Origin: Sphingopyxis sp. UBA6723
GTDB lineage: Bacteria; Pseudomonadota; Alphaproteobacteria; Sphingomonadales; Sphingomonadaceae
Assembly: GCF_002454115.1 (NCBI RefSeq)
Contig: NZ_DKIH01000006.1
Coordinates: 282,962-346,961, forward strand
Direction of reading: 5' to 3'
DNA: 64,000 bases
Each line of letters starts with the position of its first letter. The stretch's first letter is position 1. This document shows, piece by piece, positions 45,104 to 53,553 of this stretch. A program made the position numbers and the translations under genes. The notes beneath the pieces were generated by a model. It worked only from the letters and a program-made list of their open reading frames with translations, did not search any database and was not told the origin of the DNA.

Positions 45104-46080
45104 GCCGCGATCCCCTCGATCTGCAGTTTGTCGTTGGCGCGGCAGCGCACGGGCGACGCAAGGGCATCCGCCGCCAACTCGGACCGAAAGGCGAGGAGAT
45201 AGTCGGCCGCTTTCGACGCGGCGCTGGCGGCGCGGAGGATCGCGCGATGATCCTCGCGGATGATATCGAGCCAAGAGCCGATATAATCCGCATGACGCAC
45301 GCTCGGCGCGATGCCGAGCGCCGCGCAGACGAAGGCGCCCGCCATTTCGGCGATCAGTTCTTCATGGCCATAGGGCTTCGAGCCGAAGCTGCCGGTCTGA
45401 TCTCGACCCAGACGGCTGTCATGGCCCGTCCAGTGGCCGAGTTCGTGGAAAGCGGTCCGGTGCCAGTTGATCGGTTCGTAAAAATCGTCCGGACGCGGCA
45501 CCGCGACGAAATCATGGCGGGGGCTGTAATAGGCCGACGCCCCGCCGATCCGAAAGTCCGCCCCAGTGGCTGCGATCAGCACCTCGGCGTGCGGCAGGAT
45601 CAGGCCCTCAGGGATCGGCGGCGCCGGGACATGATATTTGTCGGGAAGCCCGTCGCATTGATCGACCGAAAAGACAGTGAACTGCTTCAGGAAGGCAAAG
45701 CCACCCTTCCGCTCGCGCTTGCCATCATGGCGCGGCTCGGAGGCATCGGTTCCTGCCCGCCGTGTGTAGACGACGCCGATGCCGCGCTCGCCGCGCCGAA
45801 CCGTGCCGCCGAGCGCGGCGGCCTGGCGAAACGTCAGGAAGCCGTGTCCCTGAAAACCGCGAGTCAGTACCGCGTGCCAGAGCGTCAGGATATTGATGCC
45901 GCTGTATCGCCGGTCGCTTACGACATTATAGGGAAGGCCGACCGCAGCTTGGCCCGCGTCCCACGGCTGCACCCAGGGAAGGCGCCCCGCTTCGAGTTCC
46001 GAGATGATTCGGCTGGTGATATCTTCATAGAGCGACGCGCGCGCGTCGCCGCGATGGTGGGATGTTGCCAGTTGGGGCAT
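45100..46080 (-). CDS. ArdC-like antirestriction protein
   Basis: 326 residues. The N-terminal ssDNA-binding domain (YEDITSRIISELEAGRLPWV, QPWDAGQAAVGLPYNVVSDR, GINILTLWHAVLTRGFQGHG) is followed by a zincin-like region with HELGHWTGHDSRLGR (metal motif HExxH). ArdC proteins protect incoming single-stranded DNA from host restriction during conjugation. It is upstream of DUF2958 and diverges from the SOS-type operon at 46267. The region between holds a LexA-type box. Confidence 0.9.
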   Translation of the reverse strand: MPQLATSHHRGDARASLYEDITSRIISELEAGRLPWVQPWDAGQAAVGLPYNVVSDRRYSGINILTLWHAVLTRGFQGHGFLTFRQAAALGGTVRRGERGIGVVYTRRAGTDASEPRHDGKRERKGGFAFLKQFTVFSVDQCDGLPDKYHVPAPPIPEGLILPHAEVLIAATGADFRIGGASAYYSPRHDFVAVPRPDDFYEPINWHRTAFHELGHWTGHDSRLGRDQTGSFGSKPYGHEELIAEMAGAFVCAALGIAPSVRHADYIGSWLDIIREDHRAILRAASAASKAADYLLAFRSELAADALASPVRCRANDKLQIEGIAA

Positions 46081-46241
46081 TTCAGGTCTCCGCGGCGGAC
46101 CGGCGGCGAGCCTCTCTCGCCGCGCCCAATCCGTCCCGGTTTCCCGGCCCTCCTCTGCCTCTCGTGCGGCGGCATCACCGCCGCACGGCCGACGTGCGCT
46201 GTCGCTGCCCGACCCGACTACGCCGCGGGACTTGTCAACAT

Positions 46242-46256
46242 GTTCTTCCTATGTTC
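46242..46256. promoter_or_regulatory. LexA-type box before the SRAP operon
   Basis: GTTC TTCCTAT GTTC, an exact GTTC-N7-GTTC match, ending 10 bases before the ATG at 46267. It lies in the ArdC/SRAP divergent gap. The operon that follows ends with a SOS response-associated peptidase gene, which gives the box independent support. Confidence 0.65.
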
Positions 46257-46266
46257 TCATAGGGGG

Positions 46267-46458
46267 ATGGACAATATCGATACCGCCCGAGTCGCAGAGA
46301 CCATCCTTTCCGCCCCCGGCTGGGCGCGCGTTGGCATCACCGCGCCGACCAGCCATATCCGGGTCGAGGCCGCGTTCGAACTCGCGCGCGTGATCGTCGA
46401 GAGCGTGCGCGCCGGCGCGGAGCCACAAAACCCCGACCAGCTCGGGCTCTCCCTGTGA
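46267..46458 (+). CDS. 63-residue protein, first gene of the SOS-type operon
   Basis: Starts MDNIDTARVAETILSAPGWA, about 10 bases after the LexA-type box. Helical (IRVEAAFELARVIVESVRAG), no cysteines. The next gene starts 2 bases after its stop. A GGGGG is just before the ATG. Family not recognised with confidence. Confidence 0.65.
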   Translation: MDNIDTARVAETILSAPGWARVGITAPTSHIRVEAAFELARVIVESVRAGAEPQNPDQLGLSL

Positions 46459-46459
46459 C

Positions 46460-46789
46460 GTGGGCGGCTGGACAAAGGACGGACAGCATCGCGCCACGCA
46501 TGTCTTCGAGGCCGCGGCCTGGTTTCGGGCGATCAAGCCCGTTTGCCGCTGCGGGCATAGCGCGACGTTCAATCCATATGGGATCTGGTGGCGCTTCGAG
46601 TGCAGGATGTGGGACGGCAATCTCGTCAAGGCGTGCCAAAAATTCTGGTGCGTCCGCTGCGGCGCGCGGACAGGCAAGCGCGTTCGCCCGGTGCGGATCG
46701 AACTTGTCGACCCGAGCCCCGATGACATCGCCCTGCCGATGCCCGAAGAACGCGAATGGAAGCGCGCGCTCAGCCGTTTCCGCGCCTGA
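46460..46789 (+). CDS. Small zinc-ribbon-like protein
   Basis: 109 residues from a GTG directly after the previous stop. CRCGHSATFNPYGIWWRFEC and KACQKFWCVRCGARTGKRVR provide Cys-x-Cys and Cys-x-x-Cys pairs that could hold zinc. It is in the LexA-boxed operon, 12 bases before the SRAP-like gene. The role is unknown; binding to nucleic acid is a fair guess from its cysteines and basic stretch. Confidence 0.65.
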   Translation: MGGWTKDGQHRATHVFEAAAWFRAIKPVCRCGHSATFNPYGIWWRFECRMWDGNLVKACQKFWCVRCGARTGKRVRPVRIELVDPSPDDIALPMPEEREWKRALSRFRA

Positions 46790-46800
46790 GGACTGATCTT

Positions 46801-47313
46801 ATGGATATCGAGACGGACGACGCACTGGTCGGCATCGGCAAGCTCCACCGCGTGATGGTATGGGACGGCCAGCGCGAACGCGAGAAGGAGATGCTGTGGG
46901 GGCTGCCCTCGCGCGATGCCGATATATTCCAGATCCCGCTCCTGAAGTCCGAGACCGCGATCATCGATCGGCCCTGTCTGCTGCTCGCCAATGAGTTCGG
47001 CCTCGTGAAGCGCGGTAAGACGGTCTATGCCGCAATCCTCATCAGCGACGAGCCCTTCTTCTGCATCGCGGCGGTCTGGCGGCCGGCGCACCGCCTGTGG
47101 CCCGAGAGCTTCGCGGCGCTCACCGTCCCGGCCTATGACGATTTGGCGCCGCACAAGGATCGCCACGTCGGCGTGGTCCGCCCCGAGGACTGGTTCGACT
47201 GGTTGATGGGGGCGCGGCCGCCGCTGGACATGTTGCGGCCTTTCCCCAAGAATAGCTTCAGCATCATGCCGCCGATTCAGCAGAATTTCGACGAAATGCT
47301 CGGCGCGGCCTGA
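46801..47313 (+). CDS. Degenerate SRAP-like protein without Cys2
   Basis: 170 residues from the ATG at 46801. FCIAAVWRPAHRLWPESFAA, then LTVPAYDDLAPHKDRHVGVV and RPEDWFDWLMGARPP match the C-terminal half of SRAP proteins (YedK/HMCES family), but the family's Met-Cys start and the HDRMP histidine motif are changed. It stands directly before the canonical SRAP gene. It may be a non-catalytic partner that senses or shields abasic DNA, which is inference. It could also be a separate family with a similar fold. Confidence 0.7.
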   Translation: MDIETDDALVGIGKLHRVMVWDGQREREKEMLWGLPSRDADIFQIPLLKSETAIIDRPCLLLANEFGLVKRGKTVYAAILISDEPFFCIAAVWRPAHRLWPESFAALTVPAYDDLAPHKDRHVGVVRPEDWFDWLMGARPPLDMLRPFPKNSFSIMPPIQQNFDEMLGAA

Positions 47314-47341
47314 CCGAAACCGTCCAAGGGGAACCGCCGCC

Positions 47342-47989
47342 ATGTGCAATCTCGTGACCCTCAAGGCTTCGGTTGCCGAAGTGGCCTCGGCCTTCGGAGC
47401 GCGGCGCCCCCTCACTAATGCTCAGCCCGGCGAGGTCTATCCGGGCGGACAGGGGTTCGTGGTGCGCGAGGACGGGGGCGCCCGCGCGCTCCAGTCGATG
47501 ACCTGGGGCTTCCCGGTTCGGCTCAAGCATATGAAACCGACGAGCAAGCCGAAGCCCGTCAACAATGCCCGCGACGACAAGCTGATGACCTATTGGCGGA
47601 CCTGGTTCACTAATCCCGCCCAGCGCTGTCTCATCCCGATCAGCGCCTTCGCCGAGGCCGAGGGCGCGAAGGGCAAGATGACGCGCACCTGGCTTCGCGT
47701 CGCCGATCAGCCGCTCGCGGCCTGTGCAGGATTGTGGCGCCCGACCGATGAGTGGGGCGACTGCTATACGATGGTGATGGTCGATGCGACCGAGGAGCTC
47801 TTTGATATTCACGACCGGATGCCGGTCATTCTTCACGCCGCCGATCATGATGCCTGGCTGCAAGCGCCCCCTGAGGAAGCTATGAAGCTTGTGACCCAAT
47901 ATCCGGCAAGCCAGCTGGAGGTCGAGCGGACCGACGTCCCGTGGTTTAGCCGCAAGCCCCCGAGCGCCGAGACCCCGACGCTCCTTTGA
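47342..47989 (+). CDS. SRAP family protein (SOS response-associated peptidase, YedK/HMCES type)
   Basis: 215 residues starting MCNLVTLKASVAEVASAFGA. Cys2, the Asn in KPVNNARDD, the Glu in SAFAEAEG and the His in DIHDRMPVILH are all in place. The family forms a covalent link to abasic sites in single-stranded DNA through Cys2. On a conjugative element it may protect transferred ssDNA. It is the last gene of the operon behind the LexA-type box, 28 bases after the SRAP-like gene. Confidence 0.92.
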   Translation: MCNLVTLKASVAEVASAFGARRPLTNAQPGEVYPGGQGFVVREDGGARALQSMTWGFPVRLKHMKPTSKPKPVNNARDDKLMTYWRTWFTNPAQRCLIPISAFAEAEGAKGKMTRTWLRVADQPLAACAGLWRPTDEWGDCYTMVMVDATEELFDIHDRMPVILHAADHDAWLQAPPEEAMKLVTQYPASQLEVERTDVPWFSRKPPSAETPTLL

Positions 47990-48013
47990 GAGTTTGGATC
48001 GTGGGGCAACGCT

Positions 48014-48139
48014 TCATCCGCCGAACAGCGATCGGATCGCGCCGACGAGTCCGGCAATGAAGGAGCCGCCGACGAGTACGGCGGCGAACCAGAATTCGAT
48101 CGCCAGCGCGCGCGATTTCCATTTCGGTTCCTGATCCAT
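48014..48139 (-). CDS. 41-residue single-pass membrane microprotein candidate
   Basis: Reads MDQEPKWKSRALAIEFWFAA followed by VLVGGSFIAGLVGAIRSLFG: a charged start then one hydrophobic helix. No clear ribosome site. It converges with SRAP, 24 bases apart. Plausible but unproven. Confidence 0.4.
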   Translation of the reverse strand: MDQEPKWKSRALAIEFWFAAVLVGGSFIAGLVGAIRSLFGG

Positions 48140-48195
48140 TGGCCGTACATGCCATGGCCGGACAATGTAGGACAGACCCCGTTGCTCCGTTCGCG

Positions 48196-48246
48196 ATGTG
48201 ACAAAAGCTCTGACTCATCGCAATTCAGTTGGAGCTTTTGTCACAT
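48196..48246. repeat. Perfect 15-base inverted repeat in a gene-free gap
   Basis: ATGTGACAAAAGCTC (48196-48210) and its exact reverse complement (48232-48246), 21 bases apart. It lies in the gap 48140-48646, which otherwise has only unsupported short open frames. It sits where element backbone genes give way to the LuxR/LuxI region, so it may mark an old junction, a transposon end, or an operator. Confidence 0.7.
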
Positions 48247-48646
48247 GAAACTGCCCGCGATCCACGGGCAAGGCGTCCGATTTGATCACCGTAAAAGCAA
48301 AGCACCATCCTTGTGGTCGGTGAAATGCCGTGGGACGATTATCACCCATGTGCGTCGGCTCCGCTTGGAGGATTATCGCGGTCCAGTCTCTACATGGACC
48401 GATTGGTGTCAATCTGGGTCCGATTAGCACACCAAGCCGCTTTATCAGGCGATTTCCTGTCGTTACACCGAAGAGGCGATCGGCATTGCGTATAGAGGCT
48501 AAGGTATTACCTGCCCGCCGCAGTGCGAGGACCATCGCGAAGCTTGTCCAACTTCATTGTCTCCCGGAGAGGAAACGGGAGCGATGAGCCATGGAGCGGA
48601 TCGCGGGCGGACGGGTCGGGAACGTGCCGGCGGCCGATGAATCGAC

Positions 48647-49399
48647 GTGAAGCATTTTAATCTGACGGAGGAACTCGCACACGACATATCAGGCGCCGAC
48701 AAGGAAGAGCGGCTCTTTGCTGCCCTCTCGAACGCCGCTGACCGCATGGGATTCGATCTTTTCGCGCTCGCCTTCGACCGCCGCGGCGGCGGCGAAGCCG
48801 CATCGATGCTCGTGCATAATTATCCCGACGCCTGGGCCAATGTCTATGTCGGCTTCGACCTGAGCGGCACCGACCCGATCCGCCGCGCCGGCGAAAAATC
48901 CATGACGGGCTTTCAATGGCGCAATGTCGACCACTACATCCCGCTTTCCCGCGGTGACCGGCAATTGCTGAAGGTCGCCCGCGAGAGCGGAATCGGCGAC
49001 GGCTTCACGGTGCCGCGGCACTTGCCTGGCGAAGCTACCGGAAGCTGCTCCTTTGCCGTCGCTCCCAATGCCAGGCTCCCGCTCGAGATGCTCCACGCCG
49101 CCGAGATTGTCGGCGCCGTGGCGCTCGCCGCGGCGCGGCAGCTCATCGGGACAGGCTCCTATACTCCGCGGGCGGCGCTGACCGAGCGGCAGCGCGAGTG
49201 CGTGCTCTGGTCGGCGCGCGGCAAGACCGCCGGCGAGACCGCCGGCATCCTCGGCATCAGCGAAGAGACCGTGGTCCGTCATCTCAAGATCGCGCGCGAG
49301 CGCTATTCGGTGCCGTGCCGGCAAATGCTGATCCTCTGCGCCCTGTTCGACGGCGTCATCGGCTTTTCGGATGTCTATGATTGGTGGCGCCCGCTCTGA
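48647..49399 (+). CDS. LuxR-family regulator with autoinducer-binding domain
   Basis: 250 residues from a GTG. An N-terminal autoinducer-binding domain (RMGFDLFALAFDRRGGGEAA, NYPDAWANVYVGFDLSGTDP, FQWRNVDHYIPLSRGDRQLL) is followed by a GerE/LuxR HTH (LTERQRECVLWSARGKTAGE then TAGILGISEETVVRHLKIAR). It would bind an acyl-homoserine lactone and control nearby genes. The LuxI gene lies 98 bases downstream. Confidence 0.9.
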   Translation: MKHFNLTEELAHDISGADKEERLFAALSNAADRMGFDLFALAFDRRGGGEAASMLVHNYPDAWANVYVGFDLSGTDPIRRAGEKSMTGFQWRNVDHYIPLSRGDRQLLKVARESGIGDGFTVPRHLPGEATGSCSFAVAPNARLPLEMLHAAEIVGAVALAAARQLIGTGSYTPRAALTERQRECVLWSARGKTAGETAGILGISEETVVRHLKIARERYSVPCRQMLILCALFDGVIGFSDVYDWWRPL

Positions 49400-49425
49400 C
49401 GAGGAGCAGACAAACGCACAAAGCT

Positions 49426-49441
49426 TGCCCAGAAATGGGCA
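49426..49441. promoter_or_regulatory. Palindrome upstream of LuxI (lux-box candidate)
   Basis: TGCCCA GAAA TGGGCA, a perfect 6-base inverted repeat with a 4-base centre, about 57 bases before the LuxI start and in the luxR-luxI gap. It is shorter than a typical 20-base lux box. Confidence 0.4.
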
Positions 49442-49497
49442 TAGGCGTGCCGCGGGATTGATGGTCTGATTCCGGCTTCAACAGCCAAGGAAGTTTC

Positions 49498-50124
49498 ATG
49501 ATCACTCAATCCACGCGGGCGCATGACGCGCCCGGGAATGCGGCGCTACGCGCCATGTTCGCCGCCCGCAAGCAGGTCTTCATCGACAAGCTGCAATGGG
49601 ATTTGCCCGCCCTCGATGGCCGCTTCGAGCTCGACCAGTTCGATACCCCGGACGCACGATATCTCATCCTGCTCGATCCCGATGATCTGCGCCACCGGGC
49701 GTCGGCGCGGCTCCTGCCGACAACGGCGCCGCACCTGCTCGGCAACATCTATTCGCATCTTTGCGCCGGCGAGGCGCCGTCCGGCGAAGGCATATGGGAG
49801 ATCAGCCGCTTTTGCCTCGACCCCGCGCAAACGCCGACCGAGTGCCGCGATGCGCGCAACCAGTTGGTCACCGCGCTCGCGGACTATGCTCTCCACCACG
49901 GCATAGGCGAATATGTCGGTGTCGCCGAAGCCGGTTGGTATCACACGATCTGCAAATTTGGCTGGACATGCCGCACGCTGGGTCCCGTTCAGCGGGACGG
50001 CGCGTGCCGGATACTCGCCCTCAGCATAGCGATCGACGAGGACACGCTCCCCGGGTTGCAGCGCACCGGCACCTACGCGCCGCTTGTCCTCAAGTTCGAA
50101 GAAGGCGGGGAGCCGGGGCGATGA
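49498..50124 (+). CDS. LuxI-family acyl-homoserine-lactone synthase
   Basis: 208 residues. MFAARKQVFIDKLQWDLPA and RFELDQFDTPDARYL carry the LuxI Arg-x-x-x-Phe-x-x-x-x-x-Trp and Glu/Asp cluster; EISRFCLDP supplies the later Glu and Arg. It makes an acyl-homoserine lactone from SAM and an acyl-ACP or acyl-CoA; chain length cannot be told. It overlaps the dioxygenase gene by 4 bases (ATGA), so the two are coupled. Confidence 0.9.
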   Translation: MITQSTRAHDAPGNAALRAMFAARKQVFIDKLQWDLPALDGRFELDQFDTPDARYLILLDPDDLRHRASARLLPTTAPHLLGNIYSHLCAGEAPSGEGIWEISRFCLDPAQTPTECRDARNQLVTALADYALHHGIGEYVGVAEAGWYHTICKFGWTCRTLGPVQRDGACRILALSIAIDEDTLPGLQRTGTYAPLVLKFEEGGEPGR

Positions 50125-50999
50125 AAAAGGATCTGACCGAAGCCGATCTTCCTGGCCTGCTCGTCGATGAGCTGCGCCGCAAAGGCTATTGCATCATTCG
50201 CAACGAGGCGGTCGCGCGTGTCCATGCGCTCGCAAGGGATCTCGACCCGATCTTCGCCGCGACGCCCTTTTGTGAAGGCAATTTCTATGGTCGCCGCACG
50301 AAAAGGTTCGGCAGCCTGCTCAAAAGGTCGCCGCATATGGCCGAACTGGTGCTCAACCCCATCATCCTGTCTGCGGTCGAGACGATCCTCGGCACGGGAT
50401 GCGACCGGATCCAGCTGAACCTCACCCAGGCGATCGAGATTCATCCGGGCGAAGTGCGGCAGTTTCCACACCGCGACCAGGATATGTGGCGCGGCGCCGA
50501 CGGCAGCCAGGAATATCTGGTCAACGTCCTCTGGCCGCTGACGCCTTTCACGAAGGAAAATGGCGCCACGCGGATCTTTCCGAAGAGCCACGGCGTGAAA
50601 GGCATCGCGAAAACCGATCTTGGTCCGCCCATTTTCGCCGAAGGCAAACCGGGCGCAGCAATCTGCTTTCTGGGATCGACGGCGCACGGGGCGGGCTCGA
50701 ACCTCAGCAACGAGGTCCGGCGCGGCGTACTCGTCAGCTACAGCCTGGGATGGCTGAAGCCCTATGAGAATTTGTGGCTCGCTTATCCGCCCGAGGTCGC
50801 CCGGACGTTTCCGCCTGAATTGGCTGCGCTCGCCGGTTATGCGCAGCACCGCCCCAATCTCGGCAATTACGAGGGCCAATGTCCTTCGGTTTTGCTCAAG
50901 GACGACATTCCCGCCCATATCGGCGCGATCGACGCGCTCAGGCCCGACCAGTCGGATGCGGTCGCCGATTTTGCCGCTGCCGAAAGGAACGGCCAATGA
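50121..50999 (+). CDS. Phytanoyl-CoA dioxygenase-family protein (PhyH)
   Basis: 292 residues. FPHRDQDMW gives His-x-Asp and STAHGAGSNLSNEVRRGVLV supplies the distal His and Arg of Fe(II)/2-oxoglutarate oxygenases of the PhyH family. It is placed in the LuxI transcript with ATGA overlaps on both sides, a setting seen for LuxI-linked genes in sphingomonads and related bacteria. It might hydroxylate the signal's acyl chain or another small molecule; the substrate is unknown. Confidence 0.85.
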   Translation: MKKDLTEADLPGLLVDELRRKGYCIIRNEAVARVHALARDLDPIFAATPFCEGNFYGRRTKRFGSLLKRSPHMAELVLNPIILSAVETILGTGCDRIQLNLTQAIEIHPGEVRQFPHRDQDMWRGADGSQEYLVNVLWPLTPFTKENGATRIFPKSHGVKGIAKTDLGPPIFAEGKPGAAICFLGSTAHGAGSNLSNEVRRGVLVSYSLGWLKPYENLWLAYPPEVARTFPPELAALAGYAQHRPNLGNYEGQCPSVLLKDDIPAHIGAIDALRPDQSDAVADFAAAERNGQ

Positions 51000-51607
51000 G
51001 CCCGGCGCATGTGTTCGAGCCGACCTATGAGGCAATCAAGCGTCGGCTGATGAGCGGGGAATGGGCCGGCGGTACCCGGATCGAGGCGGCCCGTCTCGCC
51101 GACGATCTCGGAGTCAGCGTCACCCCGGTACGCGATAGCCTTTACCGGCTCAATGGCGAGCGGATGGTCGATTTCATGCCCGGCGAGGGTTTTCATGTCC
51201 ATCGCCTGACAGAGACCGAGTTTCGCGACCTGCTCGAGCTGCACCTGATCCTGCTGCTCGCGGCGCTAGCGACGGCGCAAAAAGGGTCGGCAACGTCGGT
51301 CCCCGCTGACCAGCCTTATCCCGATCGCGTCGCCGACCTGTTTCTCGCGATTGCCGAGCGCTCGTCGAACAGCGAAATAGTCGCGAGCATCGCTGCGATC
51401 GGCGACCGGCTTCAGCTTTCGCGTCATTTCGACGTGACGATCCTCGCCGATGCCGACGAGGAGTATGAAGCAATCGCGATCGCCTTCGCCGATGCCGAGC
51501 CGCAGGCGAAAGTGCGCAACTTCCTGCTCCGCTATCACGAGCGGCGCGCGCATGAAGCGGCTACCTACGCCCGAACGCTCGCCGGTCATCCAGGTCGACA
51601 GCCATGA
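50996..51607 (+). CDS. GntR/FadR-type transcription regulator
   Basis: 203 residues. An N-terminal winged helix (FEPTYEAIKRRLMSGEWAGG, IEAARLADDLGVSVTPVRDS, LYRLNGERMVDFMPGEGFHV) precedes an all-helical FCD-like ligand domain (EFRDLLELHLILLLAALATA, HFDVTILADADEEYEAIAIA). The ligand might be a LuxI/PhyH-derived product, by context. It overlaps the dioxygenase gene by 4 bases and ends the quorum-sensing run. The 305 bases to the ECF gene hold no separate gene that can be supported. Confidence 0.85.
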   Translation: MSPAHVFEPTYEAIKRRLMSGEWAGGTRIEAARLADDLGVSVTPVRDSLYRLNGERMVDFMPGEGFHVHRLTETEFRDLLELHLILLLAALATAQKGSATSVPADQPYPDRVADLFLAIAERSSNSEIVASIAAIGDRLQLSRHFDVTILADADEEYEAIAIAFADAEPQAKVRNFLLRYHERRAHEAATYARTLAGHPGRQP

Positions 51608-51912
51608 TCGCTGGCCGAAAAGAGAGTGACGTTTTGCTTGTCAGGACCGCCCACAATTGACATGATTCGACCGTGCAAGAGCATCGCTGGCAGCTCCTGC
51701 GCGGAATATTTCGCCAGGCATCATATGCGCCAGTCCCTGACCGGACCGGCGGCCCAACCGGTCCATGGTTCGCGCGAGCGACCAAACGGCGGCACAGCAC
51801 TGGGAGACGGGTCTCTGGCGAATGCCGGCTGGTCCCGCTCGTGCCTCCGGGATTTTCTGTCGTGTCTTCCTGTACCTGCGGCGACCGTGCCCCGCCGCGT
51901 CATCCCTTTTCG

Positions 51913-52470
51913 GTGTCCTCGGCCTGCCATGCCCATCCGGCCGATCGTCCGCCGCCGGTCGAGCAGCAGCCTGAAGCCGGGCACGATCTGGACGCGATAT
52001 ATCGGACGCATCGCATATCGCTATTCCATTTCCTGCGCCGCAAGGCGGGATCCGAGGAAGCGCCGGATCTCGTGCAGGAAGTCTTTGCTCGCGCCGCCGG
52101 GAGCACGCAGCGCCACCAACTCATCAATCCGGGCGGGTTTCTTCGCCGCATCGCCCAAAATCTTCTTATCGATCGCGCGCGGCGCCAAACGTCCGCGCGG
52201 GCGACTTTCTTTCCGCTTCGCGAAGACAGCGACGGCGCCACGCCTGCCGCGCAGGAATGGAACCTCGAAGCCGCGGACTTGCTGCGATTGTACGAAGCCG
52301 CAGTTGACGCCATGCCGCCAAAGACGCGGCGCGTTTTCCTCATGCACCGGGTGGACGAACTCAGTTATCGCGAGATACATGAACTGCTGGGCATCAGCAT
52401 CGCGACGGTGGAATATCATATGATGAAAGCGCTCGGTCAGATTTCCAAGGTGGTGGACGGCGGCCGATGA
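51913..52470 (+). CDS. ECF sigma factor of the lasso-peptide uptake locus
   Basis: 185 residues from a GTG at 51913, the start that gives a normal ECF length. Region 2 is LDAIYRTHRISLFHFLRRKA and PDLVQEVFARAAG; region 4 is AAVDAMPPKTRRVFLMHRVD then ELSYREIHELLGISIATVEY. The open frame continues upstream to 51673 with unlikely sequence. It is coupled to FecR by a 4-base overlap and would be released when the TonB receptor binds its ligand. No ECF-type promoter could be picked with confidence. Confidence 0.82.
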   Translation: MSSACHAHPADRPPPVEQQPEAGHDLDAIYRTHRISLFHFLRRKAGSEEAPDLVQEVFARAAGSTQRHQLINPGGFLRRIAQNLLIDRARRQTSARATFFPLREDSDGATPAAQEWNLEAADLLRLYEAAVDAMPPKTRRVFLMHRVDELSYREIHELLGISIATVEYHMMKALGQISKVVDGGR

Positions 52471-53456
52471 CCAGCACAAGCGGCGGCGACTATCCCGTCG
52501 ACGAGGTGGCCCAGGCGTGGCTGATCAAGATGCGCGGCGAGGATGCCGGCGCGCTGCGCGGAGAGTTTGAAGGATGGCTCCTCGCATCCGCCGATCATGG
52601 CGAAGCCTATCGCCGTGCCGAACACCGAATGGCGGCGTTGGCGGTTCTCAAGGGATCGCAGCGGTACGGAAGCAGCCATGCCGAAGCTCGGCGGGGCCGG
52701 GTAAGCGGCTGGCTGCCATGGGGCGCCGCCGCGACGGCAATTGCACTCCTGATTGTAGTAATCGGAGCTGGAGGCGCCTCCCTTCCCGGCCAGCCGGGCA
52801 GCGCCTCGATCGCCCGCGCCGCCGAACCCCTGATTACGCAGCGCGGCGAGATCCGCACGTTCCGGCTTGCCGACGGCTCGAGCGCGACGCTTGATACCGA
52901 CAGCCGGCTGGACGTCGCGTTTGGAAACGGCGACCGCAGCGTCCGCTTGGTAAAGGGCAGGGTCCGTCTTTCCATCGCCAGCCAAGCTATACCGCTCCAT
53001 ATCGACGCCGGGCCAGGCGCAGCAATCGCCAACGATGCCGAGATCGACCTCAGCCTCGACGAGGCGGGAACGGTTAGCGCGGTACTCCGGCGCGGCGATG
53101 CGGACCTGCGCGCAGACGCCAAAACCGGTCCCGCGACGTCGCTGTCACGGGGAAGGACGCTGACCTATCGGGATGATGGCAAGTTGCAGCTTAGGACGCC
53201 TCAAGCGTCGGACATTCCCGCAACCTGGCCCGAAGGCTGGTCCGAATATCGGTCGATAAGGCTCGACAAACTGGTTGCCGAGGCCAATCGCTATGCCGTC
53301 ATCCCGATCGTGATTGACGATAGAACGAGCGCAGCCCTTGAGGTTTCCGGCCGCTTCCATCTCAGCGAGACCGAAGCTTTCGCCGAACGGATCGCAATCC
53401 TGTTCGGTCTCAGGGTCGACCGCACGGCGAGAGGCATCCATCTGCGCCGCCGATAA
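52467..53456 (+). CDS. FecR-type anti-sigma/signal transducer
   Basis: 329 residues. The cytoplasmic start (VDEVAQAWLIKMRGEDAGAL) is followed by one membrane helix (LPWGAAATAIALLIVVIGAG, about residues 88-107) and a periplasmic FecR domain (TQRGEIRTFRLADGSSATLD then TDSRLDVAFG, VRLVKGRVRLSIASQAIPLH). It links the STN domain of the TonB receptor to the ECF sigma factor across the inner membrane. It overlaps the sigma gene by 4 bases and precedes the receptor by 97 bases. Confidence 0.9.
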   Translation: MTSTSGGDYPVDEVAQAWLIKMRGEDAGALRGEFEGWLLASADHGEAYRRAEHRMAALAVLKGSQRYGSSHAEARRGRVSGWLPWGAAATAIALLIVVIGAGGASLPGQPGSASIARAAEPLITQRGEIRTFRLADGSSATLDTDSRLDVAFGNGDRSVRLVKGRVRLSIASQAIPLHIDAGPGAAIANDAEIDLSLDEAGTVSAVLRRGDADLRADAKTGPATSLSRGRTLTYRDDGKLQLRTPQASDIPATWPEGWSEYRSIRLDKLVAEANRYAVIPIVIDDRTSAALEVSGRFHLSETEAFAERIAILFGLRVDRTARGIHLRRR

Positions 53457-53553
53457 TTTTTTCACCCAAGACTAAGGGGCTCCCCTTCGCCCCGTCAACG
53501 CACCCCCACTGGCCGCCTGCCTGAAGCACGGCCGAGAAAATGGGGGAGTGATA

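Noticed and set aside
48245..48427. 61-codon plus-strand ORF starting MKLPAIHGQG
   Set aside because: No ribosome site, starts inside the inverted repeat, and no recognisable features; could not be supported.
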